Source of the DNA: Cellulomonas taurus
Lineage (GTDB): Bacteria; Actinomycetota; Actinomycetes; Actinomycetales; Cellulomonadaceae
Assembly (NCBI RefSeq): GCF_012931845.1
Contig: NZ_CP051884.1
Coordinates: 1,550,001 to 1,614,000, forward strand
DNA: 64,000 nucleotides
Direction of reading: 5' to 3'
In this document: positions 58,388-64,000 of the stretch, one piece after another
How positions within the stretch are numbered: the stretch's first letter is position 1
Layout of the letters: each line of letters opens with the position of its first letter
Notes under the pieces: model-generated
What the model was told of the DNA's origin: nothing
Database searches by the model: none
The model's input: the letters and a program-made list of their open reading frames with translations, nothing else
Made by a program: the position numbers and the translations under genes

Positions 58388-59254
58388 GTGATGGACCAAG
58401 GATTGACGCTGCGGCGCGCAGCGGTGCTGGGTCACCCGATCGGCCACTCGCTGTCGCCGCTGCTGCACCGTGCCGCCTACGCGGCGCTCCGGTTGGACGA
58501 CTGGCACTACGAGGCCATCGACGTGACCGAGGAGCAGCTGCCCCCGCTGGTGGAGTCGGTGGACGCGGCCTGGGCGGGGCTCAGTGTCACGATGCCGCTG
58601 AAGCAGGCGATCATGCCGCTGCTGGACCATGTCGAACCGCTGGCGACGGTGGTCGGTGCGGTGAACACCGTGCTGGTGCAGGGCGGCGGTCGGCGGCCGA
58701 CGCTGGTCGGCGCGAACACCGATGTCTACGGGATCGTGGCGGCCTTGCGTGAGGGGATGTCCGCCGCGACGCCGGAGCGACCGACCGCGGCGGTGCTCGG
58801 TGCGGGGGCGACGGCGTCCTCGACCCTCGCGGCGCTGGCCGAGCTGGGCTGCCCACACCCGACGGTGTACGCGCGGTCGTTGGGTCGCACCGGTGGGCTC
58901 GCCCGCGCGGCGCACCGGATGGGGGTGGAGCCGACCTTCCGCCCGTTGACCGAGGCCGTGGCCGGGATGCACGACGCGGATCTGGTGGTGTCCACCCTGC
59001 CGCCGGGTGGTGCCGATCTGCTGGCGGCCCAGCTGTCCGGTGCGGGTCGACCGGTGTCCGGGGTGCTGCTGGACGTGGCGTACAGCCCGCGACGGTCTCC
59101 GCTGGGAACCGCGTGGGTGCGCGCCGGTGGTGTCACGGTGGACGGGGAACGGATGCTGTTGCACCAGGCGGTGGAGCAGGTCCGCCTGATGACGGGTCGG
59201 CCCGGTCCGGTGGCGGCGATGGAGTCGGCGTTGGAGAGCGCTCTCACGGACTGA
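58388..59254 (+). CDS. aroE: Shikimate dehydrogenase
   Basis: Enzyme of aromatic amino acid synthesis (288 aa): 3-dehydroshikimate plus NADPH gives shikimate. Substrate-binding HPIGHSLSPLLH, catalytic Lys in SVTMPLKQAI, GAVNTV and the Rossmann motif VLGAGATASST. GTG 58388 has TAGGCT (58376-58381) 6 bases upstream, a leaderless pattern; ATG 58391 is the next codon. In other actinobacteria aroE usually follows mltG directly; here the secreted gene comes between. Confidence 0.93.
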   Translation: MMDQGLTLRRAAVLGHPIGHSLSPLLHRAAYAALRLDDWHYEAIDVTEEQLPPLVESVDAAWAGLSVTMPLKQAIMPLLDHVEPLATVVGAVNTVLVQGGGRRPTLVGANTDVYGIVAALREGMSAATPERPTAAVLGAGATASSTLAALAELGCPHPTVYARSLGRTGGLARAAHRMGVEPTFRPLTEAVAGMHDADLVVSTLPPGGADLLAAQLSGAGRPVSGVLLDVAYSPRRSPLGTAWVRAGGVTVDGERMLLHQAVEQVRLMTGRPGPVAAMESALESALTD

Positions 59255-59341
59255 CGCGGTTCACCCCATCGGGGCGCTGGATGGCGCTACGGTAAGCGGC
59301 TGACGCATCAGCCAGCCGCGGGCCGACGAAGGGATGACCGC

Positions 59342-60481
59342 GTGAGCGACCTCTTCCTCGCCGACCCCGAGCAGCGCCAGACCAGCCGTCGGGCTCTCCG
59401 TCAGCAGCCGGCGCATGCCAGGTCGAGGTCGCACCGCCGCCGTCGTGGTGGGGTCGTGCTGGCTCTGGTGTTCGCGCTGCTCGCGGGGACCTGCTTCGTG
59501 CTGTGGAGCGTGTTCGGCGGGCTGTTCGACCCCGCCGAGCCGACGGCTGACGTGATCGTCGACTATCCCGGACCCGGTTCGGGTCAGGTGCAGGTGACGG
59601 TGGCGGCGGGTGACACCGGGGACGCGATCGGTGCCACGCTCACCGAGGCGGGGGTCGTCGCCACGGCACAGGCGTTCAGTGACGCGTACACCGCGAACCC
59701 GCAGGCCACCGCGATCCAGCCGGGCACCTATGCGCTGCATCAGCGGATGCGGGCGGCCGACGCGGTGAACGCCCTGCTGGACCAGGGCAACCGGGTGTCC
59801 TCTCGGGTGACCATCCCGGAGGGCTACACCGTCGAGCAGGTCTACCAGCGGCTGTACGAGGTGACCACGATCTCGATCGAGGACTACCGGGCGGCGGCCG
59901 CCGACCCGGCAGCGCTCGGCGTCCCGGTCCCGGTGGCCAGCGTCGAGGGCTGGCTGTCCCCGGCGACGTACGACGTGGAGCCCGGTGCCGATGCCGTCCA
60001 GGTGCTGTCGCAGATGGTGGCGCGCACGGTCTGGGAGCTGAACACCCGGGGGGTGCCGGCCGACCAGATGCAGGACGTACTGACCAAGGCCTCCATCGTC
60101 GAACGGGAAGCGCGGCGGGACGAGGACCGGCCGAAGACCGCCCGGGTGATCGAGAACCGGCTCCGCGAAGGGATGATGCTCCAGGTCGACGCCACCACGC
60201 TCTACGGGCTGGGCGTCACCGGGCGGGGTCCGACCCGCGCCGAGCTGGACGACGCGAGCAACCCGTACAACACCCACGAGCACCTCGGCCTGCCCCCCAC
60301 CCCGATCGCCGCGCCCGGCGCCGCCTCGCTGGACGCGGTGCTGTCCCCGACGCCGGGCAACTGGCGCTACTGGGTCACGGTGAACTTCGACACCGGCGAG
60401 ACCCTGTTCGCGGAGACCTACCCCGAGCAGCTGGAGAACGAGGCCCTGATGGACGAGTGGCTGGCAGCGAACGGCTACTGA
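59342..60481 (+). CDS. mltG: Endolytic murein transglycosylase MltG, copy 2
   Basis: Paralogue of copy 1 (379 aa), with the same first residues (MSDLFL), one membrane helix and the YceG domain with the catalytic Glu in KASIVEREA. The two genes share even the ribosome site and start region: 56596-56628 and 59328-59360 are identical at 30 of 33 bases. The C-terminal part (LREGMMLQVDATTLYGLG) differs from copy 1. Both copies look functional. The next gene is pilB, after a small hairpin. Confidence 0.92.
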   Translation: MSDLFLADPEQRQTSRRALRQQPAHARSRSHRRRRGGVVLALVFALLAGTCFVLWSVFGGLFDPAEPTADVIVDYPGPGSGQVQVTVAAGDTGDAIGATLTEAGVVATAQAFSDAYTANPQATAIQPGTYALHQRMRAADAVNALLDQGNRVSSRVTIPEGYTVEQVYQRLYEVTTISIEDYRAAAADPAALGVPVPVASVEGWLSPATYDVEPGADAVQVLSQMVARTVWELNTRGVPADQMQDVLTKASIVEREARRDEDRPKTARVIENRLREGMMLQVDATTLYGLGVTGRGPTRAELDDASNPYNTHEHLGLPPTPIAAPGAASLDAVLSPTPGNWRYWVTVNFDTGETLFAETYPEQLENEALMDEWLAANGY

Positions 60482-60505
60482 CCGGGCGGATCGCCGGGTG
60501 AGAGT

Positions 60506-60531
60506 GCCGCCGAGCACTCATCCTCGGCGGC
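60506..60531 (+). terminator. Weak hairpin between mltG copy 2 and pilB
   Basis: A 9-bp perfect stem (60506-60514 with 60523-60531) and an 8-base loop, 24 bases after the stop. Confidence 0.5.
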
Positions 60532-60590
60532 CCGCGTGCCGATGGGTCATCCGGGACGGGTGTGCAGCCCGCTCGGAAGGGAATCGGTCG

Positions 60591-62264
60591 GTGAAGCAGC
60601 TCGGCGAGATCTTGCTGGACGAGGGTCTGGTCACGGAAGCGCAGCTGATGGCGGCGCTGGACGAACAGATGGCCCGCGGTCAGTCGCTGGGTCGCACCCT
60701 GGTCGAGATCGGCATCCTCACCGAGGGCCAGCTGGTCGCGGCGCTGGCGCGGCAGGTCGGCATGGCCTTCGTCGACCTGGACGAGTACCCGGTGGACCGG
60801 TCGGCGGTCACCATGGTGCCGGCCGCGCTGTGCCGCCGGTACACCGTGCTGCCGGTCGGCTTCCAGGACGGTGCGCTGGTGCTCGCCACCGCCGACCCCG
60901 GGAACGTGGTGGCCGTCGACGACGTGCGCACCGTCTCCGGGATGAGCGTGCTGCCGGTCGTCGCCACCTTCGAGAACGTCAACCGGGCGATCGACCGGTA
61001 CTGCCGCGCCGACGGTGAGATGGAGGACCTGTCCAGCGCCTTCGAGGAGGAGCAGGCGCCGGTCGAGACCGACCTGTCGCGGATCGGCGACATGGTCGAC
61101 GACGACGCGCCGATCGTCCGCTACGTGAACCTGCTGGTCACCCAGGCGATCTCCGACCGCGCCTCGGACATCCACATCGAGCCCACCGAGCACGACCTGC
61201 GGGTGCGCTACCGGATCGACGGCGTGCTGCACGAGATGCAGCGCTCGCCCAAGCAGATCCAGGGCGGGGTGATCTCCCGGGTCAAGATCATGTCGGACAT
61301 CGACATCGCGGAGCGTCGCAAGCCCCAGGACGGCCGGATGTCGGTCACCCACAACGGTCGCAAGATCGACCTCCGGGTGGCGACGCTGCCCACGGTGTGG
61401 GGCGAGAAGATCGTCATGCGCATCCTGGACAACTCGACCGCGTCGCTGGACCTGCGCGACCTGGCGTTCCTGGACCAGAACTTCGAGACCTACCAAGAGG
61501 CGTACACCAAGCCCTACGGGATGATCCTGGTGACCGGTCCAACGGGATCGGGCAAGTCGACCACCCTGTACGCGACGCTGAACGCGGTCTCGAAGCCGGA
61601 GATCAACGTGATCACCGTGGAGGACCCGGTCGAGTACCGGTTGCCCGGGATCAACCAGGTGCAGGTGAACCCGAAGGCGGGTCTGACGTTCGCCGGGGCG
61701 CTGCGCTCGATCCTGCGCTCGGACCCCGATGTGGTGCTGCTCGGTGAGATCCGTGACCACGAGACAGCCCAGATCGCGATCGAAGCGGCGCTCACCGGCC
61801 ACCTGGTGCTGTCCACCCTGCACACCAACGACGCACCGTCGGCGGTCACCCGGCTGACCGAGATGGGGATCGAGCCGTTCCTGGTCGGGTCGGCGCTGGA
61901 CGCCATCGTGGCCCAGCGCCTCGCGCGACGGCTGTGCAGCAAGTGCGCCGAGCCCTACACCCCGTCCGAGGACGAGCTGATCGGTGCCCGGTTCCCGTGG
62001 ATGCCGGGGGAGGAGCGACCCGAGCTGTTCCGTCCGGTCGGCTGTGTGGCCTGCTCGCGCACCGGTTACCGCGGTCGCGTCGCGCTGCACGAGGTGATGC
62101 GGGTGACCGAGGAGGTCGAACGGCTCGCCGTCGCCCGCGCCTCCGCCGCCGAGATCGGTGCGCTGGCCCGCCAGCAGGGCATGATCACGCTCCGCGACGA
62201 CGGCTGGCAGAAGGTCGTCCTCGGTCAGACGTCGGTGGAGGAGATCCTCCGGGTGGTCGCCTGA
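60591..62264 (+). CDS. pilB: Type IV pilus assembly ATPase PilB
   Basis: Hexameric ATPase (557 aa) of the GspE/PilB family that powers pilus extension. N-terminal MshEN-like domain (KQLGEILLDEGLVTEAQL), then the ATPase with Walker A GPTGSGKSTT, Asp-box, Walker B VLLGEIRDHETAQ, and the zinc site CSKC ... CVAC. GTG 60591 has GGAAGGGA 8 bases upstream. With pilT it starts a probable type IV pilus locus that continues beyond the window; no pilin is visible here. Confidence 0.95.
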   Translation: MKQLGEILLDEGLVTEAQLMAALDEQMARGQSLGRTLVEIGILTEGQLVAALARQVGMAFVDLDEYPVDRSAVTMVPAALCRRYTVLPVGFQDGALVLATADPGNVVAVDDVRTVSGMSVLPVVATFENVNRAIDRYCRADGEMEDLSSAFEEEQAPVETDLSRIGDMVDDDAPIVRYVNLLVTQAISDRASDIHIEPTEHDLRVRYRIDGVLHEMQRSPKQIQGGVISRVKIMSDIDIAERRKPQDGRMSVTHNGRKIDLRVATLPTVWGEKIVMRILDNSTASLDLRDLAFLDQNFETYQEAYTKPYGMILVTGPTGSGKSTTLYATLNAVSKPEINVITVEDPVEYRLPGINQVQVNPKAGLTFAGALRSILRSDPDVVLLGEIRDHETAQIAIEAALTGHLVLSTLHTNDAPSAVTRLTEMGIEPFLVGSALDAIVAQRLARRLCSKCAEPYTPSEDELIGARFPWMPGEERPELFRPVGCVACSRTGYRGRVALHEVMRVTEEVERLAVARASAAEIGALARQQGMITLRDDGWQKVVLGQTSVEEILRVVA

Positions 62265-62355
62265 CGGGTGACGCTGCCGGTCATCGCTTCAGTTCGGTGG
62301 CTGAGCGTCCGATGGGGTGACGGTGGCCGCGCCCGCGGCCGGTTCGGAGGATGAC

Positions 62356-64000
62356 GTGACCGAGGGCTACCCCGGCGACCAGCAGTGGTCACCGCTCGCA
62401 CCCCGTGGGCCGCTGGACGCGACCCCGCCGGTGTCGGCACCCCCGGCGACGACACCGTCCGCGCCCGCCCAGTGGGATCCCGCGTCCCCGGGGACGGCTT
62501 CGGCGCCCGGCGGCACTCACGCCCCGCTCGGCACTCCCGGCATCGCTCCCGCGGCTCCGGCAGCCCCGGCACGGGCGTCGGCCTTCGCCACCGAACCAGC
62601 GCAGCCGCAGACCCGGCAGGTGCCCGCACAGTCCGCCGCGCCTCAGGCTGCCATGCCCGCGGCGCCGAGCGGGCAGCAGCAGATGCCCCACGCGCCGATG
62701 CCGCCGTACCCGGGCCAGCAGTACCCGGGTCAGCAGCCGTCGACCGCACCCCAGCAGCGGACCGCCCCCCGCCAGCCCCACGCCACCCAGCCGCCGACCG
62801 GTCCCCAGCAGCCGACCGCGCCGCAGTCCGGCGCGCAGCCCTCCACGGTCGCCCAGCCCCAGCGCGCCGGCACCCGTGCCGCGATGCGCTCCCAGGCCCG
62901 CGTCGGCATGGGCGAGCAGCGTCGCTCCGAGGACATCGTGCTCGACCAGATCCTGGTCGCCATGGTCGAGGCCGGTGCCTCCGACCTGCACCTGACCGTC
63001 GGCGCCCCGCCCACCGTGCGCCTGTCCGGCGAGCTGCGCCCGCTGCCCGGCTTCGACACCCCGCTGGACGGGGAGTCCCTGCGCCGGTCGCTGTTCTCCG
63101 TCCTCACCCAGCGGCACCGGGAGAAGTTCGAGCAGGACCTGGAGCTCGACCTGTCCTACTCGGTGCCCGGCCACGCCCGGTTCCGGGTCAACCTCTACCA
63201 GCAGCGCGAGTCCATCGGCGCCGCGTTCCGAGTCATCCCCTACGAGATCAAGCCACTGGAACAACTCGGCATGCCCCCGGTGGTGTCCAACTTCGCGGGC
63301 CTGCCGCGCGGCATGGTCCTGGTCACCGGCCCGACCGGTTCCGGCAAGTCGACCACCCTGGCCTCGATCATCGACCTGGCGAACCGCACCCGCGCCGAGC
63401 ACATCATGACCGTCGAGGACCCGATCGAGTTCCTGCACCGGCACAAGAAGGCGCTGATCAACCAGCGCGAGGTCGGCGAGGACACCCACTCCTTCGCCGC
63501 CGCGCTCAAGCACGTGCTGCGCCAGGACCCGGACATCATCCTGGTCGGCGAGATGCGTGACCTGGAGACGATCCAGGTCGCACTGACCGCGGCCGAGACC
63601 GGGCACCTGGTGTTCGCGACCCTGCACACCCAGGACGCGGCGCAGACGATCGACCGGATCATCGACGTGTTCCCCTCCCACCAGCAGGCGCAGGTGCGGA
63701 CCCAGCTGGCCGGTGCCCTGCAGGCAGTGGTCAGCCAGTCGCTGTGCAAGCGGGCCGACGCGCCCGGCCGGGTGGTCGCCACCGAGGTGATGGTCGCGAC
63801 CCCGGCAATCCGCAACCTGATCCGTGAGGGCAAGACACACCAGGTCTACTCCGCGATGCAGGCCGGTGCGCAGCAGGGCATGCACACGATGGACCAGCAC
63901 CTCGCCGAGCTGGTCAAGATCGGCAAGATCACCTACGAGGTCGGGCTGGAGAAGGCCCACCACGTCGAGGACTACAACCGACTCACCGGGCGGTTCTCCG
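62356..64000 (+). CDS. pilT: Type IV pilus retraction ATPase PilT (3' end outside window)
   Basis: PilT-family ATPase that powers pilus retraction; the frame is open from GTG 62356 to the end of the window (548 codons visible). The first 190 residues are a Pro/Gln/Ala-rich disordered segment (PGQQYPGQQ, PPTGPQQPTAPQ), unusual since typical PilT is about 350 aa in total. From about residue 195 the normal PilT core follows: ASDLHLTVG, Walker A GPTGSGKSTT, Walker B ILVGEMRDLET, and AIRNLIREGK near the end. GGAGG at 62346-62350 is 5 bases before the start. Confidence 0.93.
   Translation, partial: MTEGYPGDQQWSPLAPRGPLDATPPVSAPPATTPSAPAQWDPASPGTASAPGGTHAPLGTPGIAPAAPAAPARASAFATEPAQPQTRQVPAQSAAPQAAMPAAPSGQQQMPHAPMPPYPGQQYPGQQPSTAPQQRTAPRQPHATQPPTGPQQPTAPQSGAQPSTVAQPQRAGTRAAMRSQARVGMGEQRRSEDIVLDQILVAMVEAGASDLHLTVGAPPTVRLSGELRPLPGFDTPLDGESLRRSLFSVLTQRHREKFEQDLELDLSYSVPGHARFRVNLYQQRESIGAAFRVIPYEIKPLEQLGMPPVVSNFAGLPRGMVLVTGPTGSGKSTTLASIIDLANRTRAEHIMTVEDPIEFLHRHKKALINQREVGEDTHSFAAALKHVLRQDPDIILVGEMRDLETIQVALTAAETGHLVFATLHTQDAAQTIDRIIDVFPSHQQAQVRTQLAGALQAVVSQSLCKRADAPGRVVATEVMVATPAIRNLIREGKTHQVYSAMQAGAQQGMHTMDQHLAELVKIGKITYEVGLEKAHHVEDYNRLTGRFS

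Noticed and set aside
62385..63560. A 391-aa plus-strand frame in the last part of the window
   Set aside because: It is an out-of-frame Arg/Pro/Gly-rich shadow of pilT, which is in another frame and lacks a stop only because the window ends.

Overview
The window is one continuous stretch of a high-GC Gram-positive chromosome, almost certainly an actinobacterium. The evidence is strong G/C at third codon positions, many GTG starts, 4-base ATGA/GTGA overlaps, a phosphatidylinositol mannoside set (pgsA, patA, pimA), a HIT-family AP4A phosphorylase-like gene after thrS, an SsgA-family protein and many probably leaderless genes. The presence of rpsD directly before a DUF948 protein, a small membrane protein and alaS points to Micrococcales, perhaps near Cellulomonadaceae; that placement is inference. 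From memory, the order thrS-HIT-pgsA-patA-pimA ... pdxS-pdxT-yebC-ruvCAB-yajC-secDF-apt-relA-PPIase-MBL-hisS-radical SAM-aspS ... rarA ... alaS-ruvX-mltG-aroE follows Mycobacterium tuberculosis Rv2614c-Rv2552c, so most of the window is a conserved actinobacterial backbone with accessory genes inserted.

Layout. 1-7.3 kb: glutamate synthase (gltB, 5'-truncated by the window, and gltD), a repeat-rich gap with a strong hairpin, and pyk. 7.4-14.5 kb: two small genes, then a FepBDGC-type ferric siderophore uptake operon on the minus strand, divergent from a Fes-type esterase across an IdeR/DtxR iron box, then a kinase-like gene. 14.5-18.3 kb: a SUKH protein, four tRNAs on the minus strand (Gly, Cys, Val, Gly in transcription order), pabB-pabC, an SsgB-like gene and a fifth tRNA (Val-CAC). 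18.3-27.9 kb: thrS, HIT, pgsA, patA, pimA, a LemA-like protein, pdxS, a NUDIX protein, an aminotransferase and pdxT. 27.9-37.8 kb: yebC, ruvC, ruvAB, yajC, secD, secF, apt and relA. 37.9-41.1 kb (minus): an AbiEi-like protein, a DUF349 protein and a membrane-anchored cyclophilin. 41.2-50.1 kb: an MBL hydrolase, hisS, tspO (minus), a radical SAM protein behind a perfect LexA box, aspS, a GNAT and an MMPL transporter (minus). 50.2-60.5 kb: rarA, rpsD, DUF948, a small membrane protein, alaS, ruvX, mltG copy 1, a small secreted peptidoglycan-binding protein, aroE and mltG copy 2. 60.6-64 kb: pilB and pilT, the latter running off the window.

How the genes work together. The Fep/Fes module imports ferric siderophore and would release the iron by ester cleavage under iron control; no siderophore biosynthesis is present. 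Pdx, Pab, Glt and AroE genes are core metabolism. RuvABC, RarA, RuvX and the LexA-controlled radical SAM gene form a DNA-repair and recombination theme. YajC-SecDF is the export accessory complex. MltG, the peptidoglycan-binding protein, SsgB and the pil ATPases concern the envelope.

No completely novel multi-gene system is evident. The strongest oddities are the duplicated mltG, whose first copy seems to have a replaced tail next to a compositionally distinct secreted gene; the perfect SOS box on the radical SAM gene and a near-match before ruvAB; the leaderless gene cohort; the iron box sitting next to the Fes start; a uridine-kinase-like protein with a degraded P-loop; and the 17-bp inverted repeat plus 23-bp tandem repeats after gltD. 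All coordinates were worked out by eye from the sequence.
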